Of a stretch of DNA of 64,000 nt, positions 1-10,311 are shown one piece after another (positions within the stretch are counted from its first letter, which is position 1; each line of letters starts with the position of its first letter). The DNA comes from Lyophyllum atratum (taxonomy: Eukaryota > Basidiomycota > Agaricomycetes > Agaricales > Lyophyllaceae): assembly GCA_014905825.1 (NCBI GenBank), contig JACGCN010000001.1, positions 806,001 to 870,000 of the forward strand, given 5' to 3'. A program made the translations under genes and the position numbers. A model generated the notes under the pieces. That model did not search any database. It saw nothing but the letters and a program-made list of their open reading frames with translations, and had not been told where the DNA came from.

Positions 1-3000
1 GTCACCTTCAGCGACGAGGGCGAAACCCCTGCAACAGCCAAGTGTGTCTCAGTGCCATACTAATGACAGGGCAGATGAAAAACACTAACGAATACGCATT
101 CAACACAGTAATTACCACAGCTGTTTCAAAAAACAGCGTAAGCGGGCGCTCAAGAATGTCACGACCGAAAACGTACGCATGTCAGCTCCACCAATGGCCG
201 CAGTCGTAGTGAAACCCTTGATGAAACTCAATACGGCGCTGACACTCAGGAAAGATGCTGCGACGAGCGGCGTGGTCGGAGCCATGGCCAAGAAGCCAGC
301 CAGGGTCAAAGCATTGGCACCCAAGAGCGAGCTGTTGATGATATGCTTTCCCGGGAGCGCCAACGGCTTTGAGGACATCCTGCCAGCGAGCTTTAGGAAA
401 GCAACGATAGACCCAGTGAACGTGATACCGCCTTGAAACGAGAGGGTCAATTGAGCAAGAGGACCAAGATACCCTTGACCTTACCAATGACAACACCAAG
501 GTAGGCAGTGACAAGGTGTAAGTTGGTAAGATGTGCGGTATCTGCCAAAACACTTCCTATGCTGGTGAGGACGGCTGAAAGACCGACGATGGAGTGCAAC
601 ATGGCAACAGTTTGGGGCAATTCAGTCGCAGTTACACGTCTTCCAATAAGGGTACCAATGGCACCACCAATACCAGCAACACCAGCAAACTGCGCAATGA
701 CAGGTGCTGGGAAGCCAACGGCGGCTAAAGAGGCTAGAATACCAGAGCTGACACCAAGGATTCCGAGTACATTACCCTGCCTGGCCGTCGTTTGGGATGC
801 GAGACCCGAAAGAGAGCCTGGAAAGTGTATACATGAACAATTAATTCCAACTGGATAGGACTGGAAGATCGTACCAATGCACAGTATACTACTTGTCAGA
901 TATCCAGCTTGGACGAGTCCATCCATTCCAGTGCTCGCAGCGGCCAAGAAACCACCAGTGAAGACGACGGCAGGAATTGCGTACAGCAATGGGTACTCCG
1001 GAGGGTCGGTGGGGCCTGAAAAAGCAAGTCAGCTGTTTATCTACCACGGAGGAGAAATCAAATACGTTTGAACATATCCAGCATACGCTTAGTGATGATG
1101 AAGCCACCAGCGACGTTCACGCTCGCAAGGAGAACCGCCAGTGCGCCCAATGTCTGGGGGACGGTACCTGGGAGGTAGCCGCCACCCATGACAAACATCC
1201 CACCAATTCCCACCATACCAGAAATCGCATTGGTCACTGACATAAGAGGCGAGTGAAGGGCAGGCGCAACACCCCAAACGACTCTAAGTCTCGAACATTA
1301 GTACGTTAACTTGGCTCGTGAGATTGCACAAACCTGTATCCGATCAGACCAGCAAGACCAAAGGTGAAGAAACTGTCCATAAAAGCTGTGCCGGTTGCTT
1401 TGCCTAGTGCGACTACCCCTCCCATTCCTGCAGTGACAACAGCGACTTCGCGGGAAGCTTTCTGCCAAGGAGTGATTGCAAGGACCTCTGCTTTGGTCTC
1501 TCCCTTTGCGGGCGTAGGTGAGGGAGTTGCGGGGGCGGGCATGAGGCGAGGGATGGGTTGAAGAACCTCTCCTTCATGTACAACAATTGATCCTCGAACA
1601 ACTTCATCCTCAAGATTGATCGCGAACTTCCCGTTCTCGCCTAAAGATAGTAGGAATTTTGTTATGTTGTTAGAATAGAGAGTTGACGACTGAGTAGGTA
1701 GTCTTGACGGTAGGTCAGTGTATCCTGCAGGAAGTTCAGCGACGTTGACTGGGGATTGAAAGGTATCACCTGCCTATAATAGTTACACCTCGATGGACGT
1801 GAAGTTCTCCTGGACGAGTTGCCTCGCAGTTCCCACCAGCTTCCGCGGCCATGTCGACGATGATGGATCCTTGCTTCATTGCGGCAACCATCTCGTTGGT
1901 GATCAACTTTGGAGCTGGTTTCCCAGGGATTAGTGCCTGCATATGAGGTTAGTTTCTTCAGTTGGTTAGCAGACCCCAGTACACGCACCGTCGTGATGAC
2001 AATATCAACATCTTTGCATTGCTCCATGAACAAAGCCATTTCAGCCGCGATGAACTCCTTTGACATGACCTTCGCATAACCACCGCCTCCGCCACCCTCT
2101 TCTTCGATTTCCACTTCCAAAAAATCGGCGCCGAGAGATTGCACTTGTTCACGAGCCGCTGACCGAGTATCAAAACCTCTAACGATTGCTCCTAACCGTC
2201 TTGCCTGAGAAAGAATTTGGTAAGAGGTTACGATGCAAGGAAGATTTATCCTACAGTAGCGATGGCGCTTAGACCCGCGACACCAGCTCCAATCACTAAA
2301 ACCTTGCCAGGGGGTATCTATACCATGTATTTAATATTATTGAATATAGTATTGGAGAACTGTTTGGTGGCGTACCTTTCTGTAATGGAAGAGTTTTGTA
2401 TTAGTATGACTCATGGCTGGCTGGTGAATTACACCCGTACCCAGCAGCCGTGACTTGACCAGTTAAGAACCGTCCGAAATGATTAGATGCCTCTAATACA
2501 GCCTTATACCCGGCGATATTGGCCATAGAACTTAGTGCAATAGATTAGTATTACATGATCGCTTCTGCCAAATGAAGGTCCCGCCCACCTCAATGCATCG
2601 AAAACCTGGGCACGAGATATGCGGGGTATCATATCCATCTGAGAGAGAATATGAGCAACATATGCAGATGTGGACCAAGTTGACCTACAGCAAAAGCATT
2701 GACTTTATGCGAAGCAAGGGATTCCACAATCATCTTGTTCTGAGCGGGATATAGGAATGAAATGACGGTGCTGCCCTTCTTAAGTTGGTCTAACTCCTGC
2801 CCATACAAGGGAGGTCGAACTTTCAACATGATGTCTGAGTGTCCAAAGACTTCCTCTCGCGAAACCACCGTCGCTCCAGCGTTCGCATAGTGCTCGTCAA
2901 GAAACTGCGCCTCCACGCCTGCATGACGTTCCACGAGGACCTTTCCAAAACCTTTTTTTAGAAGGAGAGCTACGTTCTGTGGAGTGAGAGAAACACGTCT

Positions 3001-3232
3001 TTCTCCAGGGAAGACCTCTCTAGGGACGCCAACAGTGAGAGATGAGTATGGTACGCCTGGGGTTTCTGGCGCATGCGAAGGAGCGTCGTTCCACAACTTG
3101 GTGGATGAATGTAACCAGCGATGACCTGAATTAGCTTAAGCAACCAATTTATCGTATCATCGATCAGCGTTAATGAAACACACCTTGCTGCAGTAACCGC
3201 GCATGGCCCACATGGCGCAATTTGGTGGCCAT
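1..3232 (-). CDS. NNT: NAD(P) transhydrogenase, mitochondrial, proton-translocating (3' end off the window)
   Basis: Hydride transfer between NADH and NADP+ coupled to proton movement across the mitochondrial inner membrane. Read on the minus strand, the ATG at 3232 gives a basic, Arg/Lys/His-rich leader ([16 protein letters not shown]) that looks like a mitochondrial presequence. An intron follows, then the domain I start with VGVPRE and RRVSLTP. The NAD-binding fold and a Gly/Glu-rich loop lie around 2060-2330. The membrane domain fills about 1550-100 as hydrophobic segments rich in Gly and Ala ([30 protein letters not shown]). A 35-nt exon near 90-125 encodes [11 protein letters not shown]. 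The window ends inside the next exon (GFALVAEG), so the NADP-binding domain III is missing only because of the edge. The fused alpha-beta order is the mitochondrial type. Several introns are present and I checked three junctions by hand. Confidence 0.93.
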
Positions 3233-3578
3233 CGCCAGGGCATATGAAGGCCTATAATGCATCTTGCACGGCTATCGCAGTGCAGATGATGGTATTATAG
3301 GAGACAAAGGGATGCCAGCATGCACTTGCCAGTACTGGTCGATGCCAGTTGTCGGTTACTGTTGGTTGTGACTTGTCGGCTTGCAAAGAAATTGACGGGC
3401 CGACCACGTGAGAATATCCCCGCGTTTTCCCCGTCATCGAGCAGCATTGAGCATGGCCTATACTTGGAATGTTCGTCCAAGCGATGTCGGATGTCCACAT
3501 GAACTCGAAGAATCGCATCTGCACCACACTGGAACAAGAGGAATGGACTCGGGCGTCTCCAGAGACACATATGGCTAC
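3233..3578. other. Intergenic, nothing recognised
   Basis: Upstream side of the transhydrogenase gene and downstream side of the RtcB relic. Open frames of 60-120 codons occur on both strands and overlap each other. None has a recognisable motif or supports a spliced gene model. Confidence 0.6.
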
Positions 3579-4310
3579 CTATCGTACATCATCGATGCAT
3601 CCACCGTCCGCATGTTCTATCCCCAATCTCTTGCACTTCCTTCCCTCTCCCCTTTGACGCACCTTGTAGGTGACAACTGGTCGAAGGATTACCATTCCTT
3701 CACATACTTCAGCCGCGTCCATATCATGCACCGCGCATCCTATATCTCTATATGCTGCAGGCCGCTCTTCGATTAACAAGTCCGGGTCTGTGCAAACTAC
3801 CTACCGAGGGCTGTAGTTGTCAAACTCGATTTCGACATCTTATGGTCCGAGCGAAGTACGTTCCGGCCATGTCGTCGGCCCGCACCATGAGGCAAGAAGT
3901 GGGCTGCAAAGATTGTTCATCCCGCGGTAGACTCGTAGAAGACAAGCGCCGTACCATTGAACTGTCCGTCTCCGGTGGGCTGGAGCAGCCAAGAGAAGTC
4001 TCCGCGACTTCCTGGGCATGGGACAACTCCCTTATCTGCAGGTGCGGCACCTTTTCTATGAACCCAGAGTTGTTGCGTCTGGCCATTTATCGTCAAAGGG
4101 AGTTTCGCCACAGAGTTATGCGTGACGTCGATGATTTTCTCCAAGTCCTTCATCCGAGATAACGCAGGCTCTCTACCGGGATAAATACACTCTTTAAAAC
4201 GATGCGCCATGAGATCCGGATTTGCCACAGCCCATCGCGCAGCGTAGTCGCGTTTCACCAAATATGCGGCGAGTTCAGAAGAATCTGGCGCCAAGTACGA
4301 ATTCGAATTG
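3579..4310 (-). pseudogene. RtcB-family RNA ligase relic (C-terminal half only)
   Basis: The minus-strand reading matches the C-terminal half of RtcB RNA ligases, closest in feel to the bacterial RtcB2 type that is found next to peptide release factor H. Landmarks in order are AWAVANPDL-like text (about 4210-4260), DVTHNSVAKLPL, the HRKGAAPADKG metal-site loop, VPCPGSRGD, and LPHGAGR, whose His is the guanylylated nucleophile in the family. An intron with donor GTACGG and acceptor TTTGCAG joins FNA to HFLPHGAGR. Two things argue against an intact gene. No N-terminal half (the family's MPDxHPG and GGDIGCG metal motifs) was found in the 450 bases upstream, where the frame meets a stop. Near 3800 the conserved TTTALGS-VVC stretch needs one extra base to stay in frame. 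The tail LRPVVTYKVR is present, with a stop at 3579. A remnant or assembly-damaged gene is likely. Confidence 0.68.
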
Positions 4311-4755
4311 GCCTCCGTCTGTGATGCGAGGAGAGAGCACCAATGCTAGTATGACTCCCTTGACATCAGCTTTGAAAGTTGTTCTGTGAAAGAAACCGCA
4401 TATGGAACCGAACGAGATGGAAGCCTGACGTACTTGCCATAGATGCGTATGCCCACTCTTCAACTTGGTTTAGATTGAGGGCAAATACATATCTAATGAT
4501 TGGCGTTCGCGATGGAATTCTGAGATCGTAGAGGACTTTCGATTAATTCGAATAATATATTTCCACAGCTGGGATAGATAGAAAAAGCAAGGTGTGGTGT
4601 ATGAAGGGAAAAGACGGCATGTTATCGTGATGCTAAGCGTAATGCCTGACGGCTAACATCTGCATGGCTCAATGGAACTGGAGAAGCGCGAGGAGTCGCG
4701 TTGTCACTTCAACCCATCCCACAACAAGTGTCCTCCAAAGACCCATAGCCTAATC

Positions 4756-6014
4756 CTATACGGTCTTACCACTCAGTCGATGCTCAAGCTTAACCAGCTC
4801 CTGTGTGTGCGGGTGGGCCCAGATAGCCTCGGCAGCGGCAGGCTCGATAGGTGAAAGTGGTTTCCGTGGGAGTCCACCATAGCCGTATACTTTCTCAAGC
4901 AGGAATTTCGTGCCAGCAATGGAAGTTTTCGCGATGGTGTAGTCGGCACGTGCTATGACACCCTGCAGGCGCTGAGCCTCGGGTAAAAACGACAGGTCCT
5001 TTCGTGAAGCTTCCGAAAGCTGGTGGACTTTGACGATCGTGTGCTGGGATGAAAGCATTGTCAGGCGAGAGAGTGCCATATAGGTGTGAAGACTTACAGG
5101 TGCTAAGTTTGCAAGACCTGTAATGGCACCATGTCCATTCACGAAGGTCGATGGGACGATAAAGTCGGTGAACCCTCCAAGGACGATGAATTTAGATTGA
5201 GGATTCTTGCGCGGGTAGCTAGTAGCCCAAGCAGAATCCGTAACAGCTTCAGCAATTCTGGTGAGCTTTCCAACGTTTCCGCAGCTGTAATTCGGGTGGG
5301 TTAGTGGAAAGAAAAGGCCAGAACATGTTTGGCACGTACGTGAGCTTGACACCAGCGATATTGGCGCACTCAGCCGCGAGTTCGACGATCAGGTCCGAGT
5401 CTAGATCAATTCCTCCACTTGCCCCCGGGACTTGGGAACGGTCAACAACTGTAACAACTTACACATCAAAAGCACTCACAATTGTAAAGTATCACGGGGA
5501 TCGGGCACTTCTGGGCAACTTCCAGAAAGAAAGCCTTGAGTGCGGCCCGAGTCAACGCTCCCGCGAAGTAACCACTTGCAATGACAATGGCATAATCAGC
5601 ACCAGCTGCAGCTGCCTCGTTGCCCAATTCGATCGTTTCTCTAGTACTGCCGGCTCCCGTACCAACGATGACAGGGAAATTGGGAAAGCCGGCGTTATCC
5701 AGCGCCTTCCGCCCCGCATGAATCAACCTGACACGTTCCGCGTGCGACAGGTGAATGGCCTCTCCCATGGATCCAGCAATCACTGGAGCGACACCAGCTG
5801 CGGCAACCCTGGCGACATGAGCCTCAAAAGTGGGGAGATCTGCGTCGGCGGGTCAGGATATGCTAAACCTCGGATAATCACGTTCCAAGCGGATTGTAGG
5901 CTACTCACCAAGGTCCTCGGATGTGGGCAAGAAAAAAGTGGGAATTGGCGCATATATGCCAGCCTCGAGGGGGCGATACACAGAGTGAGCACCGTTCATA
6001 CCGTTGGCAGCCAT
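4756..6014 (-). CDS. Dihydrodipicolinate synthase (DapA)-family class I aldolase
   Basis: A Schiff-base aldolase of the DapA/N-acetylneuraminate lyase superfamily. Four exons join cleanly from the ATG at 6014. The start is MAANGMNGAHSVYRPLEAG, and APIPTFF is the usual first strand. AGSMGEAIHLS is the phosphate/carboxylate loop, and GTGAGSTRETIEL is the GTG..S motif. The Tyr of ILYNFPGASGG is the proton-relay Tyr, and the Lys of AGVKLTCGN is the Schiff-base Lys. Introns lie at about 5908-5843, 5483-5427 and 5339-5284. Length is about 320 residues, normal for the family. Fungi make lysine through alpha-aminoadipate, so a lysine-pathway role is unlikely. A 4-hydroxy-2-oxoglutarate aldolase or an L-2-keto-3-deoxy-sugar-acid aldolase (Lga1/GaaC type) fits better, but the substrate cannot be read from the sequence. 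Confidence 0.9.
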
Positions 6015-6909
6015 GAAAAAGGTAGTTGGATGGCAGTGGGGTTGAACATCTTGTTTTATCCAACTCAGGTATATAAACGGTCGAGAGAGGGGCGCTTCGT
6101 GGTTAGTCGGACCTCAACGGCCCGATTTCCGTACACGCCTCACGGCCCGGACCGTCTTCGGGTTATTCCCGTCCGTACTTGGCACCTCCCACCGATACCG
6201 AGCCTGCAAATCATTTATTGCGCTCGAGTCACTCGACGATAAGCTGCTTGAACGCTACATCGGCGACAATTTTGCTATTTTTCTTTATGTTACAAATTCA
6301 GATCGGTCGAATCACTCATTCAGCGGGTACTCCGAGCGAGCTGTATGGCAACAATGATCTCAATGTCACCTGTTGGTAACGTATCCTGCAAGAAAAATTA
6401 AACCAAGACTCGTGCCCAATCACGTTGGATCGAGAATACATCCTAAGTGTACACATGGGAGAGTTTCCCGCTGGTCCTGCTGGGAATATGCATCTACACT
6501 ACAGGTATTATAACGGGTGCAGACGCCGAGGTCCTGCGAAGACGAAGAGGAGCCAAAAAGAGAACACAAAAACTGTTCAGCCAATCGAATATCCGAACAC
6601 TTACCGGTTTCACGGCAGCGACAGAAGGCCGCCGAATTAGAGGGCAGTGGAAGGCAATAGAGCGAGGGCAGCGGAGGAGCAAAGTGTCAGTTAACACTGA
6701 ATATATGTCCGGGGTCACGTCAGAGGACGTCGGAGAGATCTGGCCTTGTGAGACGGAGCGTGGCCGGAAAGGAAGAACACTTTGCCGAATAACCTCACGC
6801 CATACACAAAAACGCGTACCAGGGCGCGCGCTTTCAAGATTGGCAACAACCTCGGATGGTTGGGAACTGTTGATTGTCAACATGAGATCACGTTAACGGC
6901 GATGATTGA
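6015..6909. other. Intergenic, nothing firmly recognised
   Basis: About 895 bases lie between the aldolase start and the TruB stop, and should hold the aldolase promoter and the TruB 3' end. Two open frames overlap here, at 6447-6896 (+) and 6494-6883 (-). Both have low-complexity Arg/Ser/Thr composition and no recognisable domain, so I do not call either as a gene. An ACGCGT hexamer sits at 6812-6817. Confidence 0.55.
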
Positions 6910-8107
6910 TTACTTGTTCCCATCCACAACGTCGAGCCTGCTGAGAACTTCCCTCTCCCACTCAGTCCAGCCTTCTTCGTCGACGTCACCTGGATCAGCA
7001 GAAGCCTTCTGAAACACGTCCCAGGGCACACAACCGCGGTCTGCTTCCTCCGTAGGTTCTAGAGCAAACCGGCCTTGACGAGAGCGGGTCAGGGTCACGA
7101 CATGTCCCGCAGAGCCCAGGGCGTGCGCTAGATCATGGACAATAGAGCGCACGTATGTGCCTCCAGAGACCTTCATCTTCAAGACAAATGCATTTGGGAC
7201 AGAGTCAGTGGCGGCCGGGTCCAGGTCATCTTTTACAGTGGCGTCGCCCTCGACACCTTTAAGGGCAGTTTCCATCGCCTTTTTCTCTTCCTCCGAGAAG
7301 GATTTCTCAGGCCAGCGATATGGATGGTCGCTACCTTTCCATTCAACAAGTTCAAGCGAGTGCACGGTAACTTTTCGTGCTTCGATTGGACGGGGAAGCG
7401 GAATCCCTTTCCTAGCATATTCGTAAAGCGGCATCCCATCCATTTTGAGTGCGGAAAATCTGATGCGAAGCAGAGTCGTAAGATTGATCAGTTACAAACC
7501 CTTCTACAAACCCTTCTAGTCGAATAACAACGCACATGGGAGGTGTCTGTTGAATCTCTCCAGAGAACTGAGCGAGGGCCGATTCAACCTGGTCCCGAGT
7601 TATGTGTTCCCAAGGAGCGACACGGACGCGAGCGCCCTCACTGTCATAGGTGTCTGTTTCACAGCCGAGGAGACATGTAGTCCGGTATTCCTATTCAGTC
7701 GGCTGGTTTAGTATTCAGCTTACGTTAGGTGCTGTCCTTGACATACTTTGGTGCAATCCAAGAACTCAGACAGCTTTTTGGTCCCTTTTCCGACTCCCAC
7801 CACTGTTAAGAGACGACAGGTTATTCGTGAGCGATGCTTCAACCATTTCAAGTTCTTCACCTAAAACACCATCAGCGAGTGGATCGAGAGTCCCTCCCTG
7901 GCCAATCTTAATGCCATCCCGTGCCCGCTTCCCCCTTTTCACCTTTTGACCCTTCGTCTTTTCCAGCTTGTCTGCTTCAACAAATATCCGGGATTGCGCA
8001 ATAAGGAGCTTGACGTCGTTGATGACCGACATGCTGGTAGGCCCAGATGGCTTTGCCACCCCGAAAAGACCCGAAAGTGGGAAGGGAGGAAGGGCGACTT
8101 TGGGCAT
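6910..8107 (-). CDS. PUS4: tRNA pseudouridine-55 synthase (TruB/Pus4 family)
   Basis: Isomerises U55 in the T-loop of tRNAs. The minus-strand ATG at 8107 gives MPKVALPPFPLSGLFGVAKP. The KPSGPTSM signature, a basic insert (KGQKVKRGKRARDG) and the catalytic block GQGGTLDPLADGVL follow; its Asp is the TruB nucleophile. Three introns were checked. The first joins DGVL to VGVGKGTKKL. The second joins DCTK to EYRTTCLLG (GxxTDTYD follows as GCETDTYDSEG). The third joins QQTPP to IFSALKMDG, the conserved P-x-FSA-K segment. KVSGGTYVRSIVHDLA is the TruB GGTYIRS-type motif. The C-terminus runs to VDGNK with a stop at 6910. An in-frame codon further upstream is not ATG, so 8107 is the better start. Confidence 0.93.
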
Positions 8108-8529
8108 GGTGAATGACGGATATGTGACCTTCGCCTTCAGTCGGTAAGTAGAGTCAATCAAGTTGGGTAAGAAGCAGTTTGTCTTGAGGTCGGCCACCAA
8201 GATTTCCTCGATCGCAACTTCCGAGATCTATTTACATCAACAGCCACGTGTTTTTTTTTCTACCTTGGTGAGGCCCGAAGTTTCGCATATTACATAGTAC
8301 AGACGCCACATCTTCGTGCTCACCACAGAACTCTCTGACCTACTCCCAATCATATGGGTCATGTATGCCGCCTGCAAAGTTCAGCAAGTAGAATCCCGCC
8401 TATGACAGTATCACTTGACCGATTCGTCCGACCGTCCACATGGCTCTGATCAGGTTCGGGGCATCATTCCCAATTTGTAGGTTCAACACATACATGTCTT
8501 TCATGAATTTGTGACCCGAACCATCATTC
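8108..8529. other. Divergent intergenic region between TruB and acyltransferase genes
   Basis: About 420 bases separate two divergent start codons. I see a T-run near 8250 but no convincing TATA box, RNA gene or repeat. It should hold both promoters. Confidence 0.5.
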
Positions 8530-10265
8530 ATGACTACTTGGAACCTTCGGCGCACTGTCCCTCCCCGCATTTATGAGCGTCCTCTCGATGTGACTGAACT
8601 TGGTTTCTACTGGGATAGCAAATTCAATGGAACCGCGGATACCCTCCAGCACGCGGTCGTCGAGATCCTTGATCCCTTGAACCAAAACATTTTTGGCATA
8701 GAGAATGTAACTAGGGCTTGGCAAGCGTTAAAGCAGCAATTTCCTCTACTTGGGTCATGTTTAGAAGAACAGGGAGATGGAGACCAAGCTGTCTTCGTTG
8801 TTGCGGAGGACCGGCTGGAAAGTTGCGGCCCGGGGGAGATATCTTTCCAAAGCGTCCAATCTCTAGGGGCAGCTCAGGAATTTGCGGACGGCGTGGTCAA
8901 CGGTGAAAGGTTACTCTCCGATAACCTGCTGGCTCGGATCGTGATTCTACACCGGACCGACCAGATAAGCCACGTCCATCTTGTCATTCACGTTGCACAC
9001 TGCATAACTGATGGCATGGCGAATGCTACTCTGCTGCGGTCATTTTTGGACATCATCTCGTCCCCGCATATTGGTACCCGGTGGGATATCGAGCAAAGGC
9101 TTGCATTGGCACTGCCGTCGACCGAGATGGTGCCAGATGTAAAGCTTAATAGAGCAAGGTACAGGTGGCACCGAGCAATCGGCCAGACTCTTTCTGCTGT
9201 TCGTCTTTCTAAAATAACGGTACGTCCCACGAACAACTAATGATCAAAATATTGAAAGATATTGGCTTCAGGGTGGCCACACACTTCCCAGAAAATTTAC
9301 TCACCTGACGCCTTATACGCCCGCTCGTTCAGGCCACATTACATATTCTTTTTCCCCTGAAAAATCGGCGCGCATAATTCAAAACTGCCGTGCCAATGGA
9401 CTAACATTTGGAAATACATTCCCTGTGCTCGGTCAAGTCGCACTAACGCGTGTGCTTTGTCGAAGATATATCCGTGGTGATATGGATTCAGAAGAATGGG
9501 AGTACAGAAAGAGGGAACCGATGGTCACTGGTGGGCCTCTCAGCTTGCGCCCTTACCTGGATCGCGAGTGGTTTCAAAACGGCGGTTCCAGCAACATTTG
9601 TCTTGCAATCGGATTCTTTTTTCTCGGGCTACCCTTCATGCCATTGGGCTCCTCTACAAAAATAGCACCAGGCGGTACCCTTCCTGACGTTCAAGATTTG
9701 CTTTCCCCCTCGAGGTTTCTATTACGCAGTCAATCGCTCAGGAAACAATCCCCCAACCTTACAAAACACCCTCTATTCCTCCATGTCTCCGGGGCACGTT
9801 CTCAGGCGAGTGTCAAAAGACTTCAAGACGTCGCAAGGAATTGGCAGGAGAAGCAAGGAGAAGATGCTATTCATATCCCAGTCATGGACCAAAGCCCTGT
9901 CTTTTCCCATAGCGGTTCAAGCTTGGGAAATGTCAGTTGACTCCTTATGCCCGATATATTTATGACTGACGTGCTTCTAGATTGATAGCCTCGTGCCTCG
10001 TCATTACCCCCTGGAGCCTCGGGGCTCATCGAAGCCAAGTTTGTCTCTCCACACATCCGGCACGCAGTTACACTGTCGTCCCGCCGAATTATACCTGGGT
10101 GCAGCCACCACACGTCAACGACTACACCTCAACATATTTTGGGACATGAATGTCTATGACGAAGATACCATCAAGGAATGGCTAGATGAAGTACGGGGTG
10201 CGACGGAGGTTTATCTGGGCGGGAAGGAGATCATAATGACCAAGAAGCCTCTCACACGTCTATGA
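8530..10265 (+). CDS. HxxxD-type acyltransferase, condensation-domain superfamily
   Basis: A protein of 544 residues in three exons (8530-9219, 9272-9931, 9981-10265), all in phase. It begins LRRTVPPRIYERPLDVTELGFYWDS. The active-site motif is HVAHCITDGMAN at about residues 157-168, the HxxxDG catalytic signature shared by chloramphenicol acetyltransferase, BAHD enzymes, alcohol acetyltransferases and NRPS condensation domains. A second landmark is LNIFWDMNVYDED near the C-terminus, similar to the DFGWG-like structural segment. No carrier or adenylation domain is attached, so it is a stand-alone acyltransferase. The stop at 10265 is only 46 bp from the convergent Med16 stop. The acyl donor and acceptor cannot be inferred. 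A secondary-metabolite or lipid role is possible, and no other pathway genes adjoin it. Confidence 0.8.
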
Positions 10266-10311
10266 AGTACACGCGTACGGTAACACAATGAAACTGTCCA
10301 AGTGTAACTCC

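Noticed and set aside
3795..3812. A 17-base GT-AG intron that would repair the RtcB frame
   Set aside because: The join would be in frame, but 17 bases is far below the 45-65 nt of every other intron here, and it would delete the conserved SxVxC residues. A one-base indel is simpler.
5304..6242. 312-codon plus-strand frame opposite the aldolase
   Set aside because: Antisense shadow; the minus-strand exons encode a complete DapA-family protein with proper splice sites.
6447..6896. 149-codon plus-strand frame and its overlapping minus-strand frame between the aldolase and TruB genes
   Set aside because: No recognisable motif, basic low-complexity composition, and two overlapping frames of similar length, so neither is supported as a gene.
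8530..10265. Linking the HxxxD acyltransferase and the NRPS relic into one biosynthetic cluster
   Set aside because: They are over 20 kb apart with housekeeping genes between them and no other pathway genes nearby.
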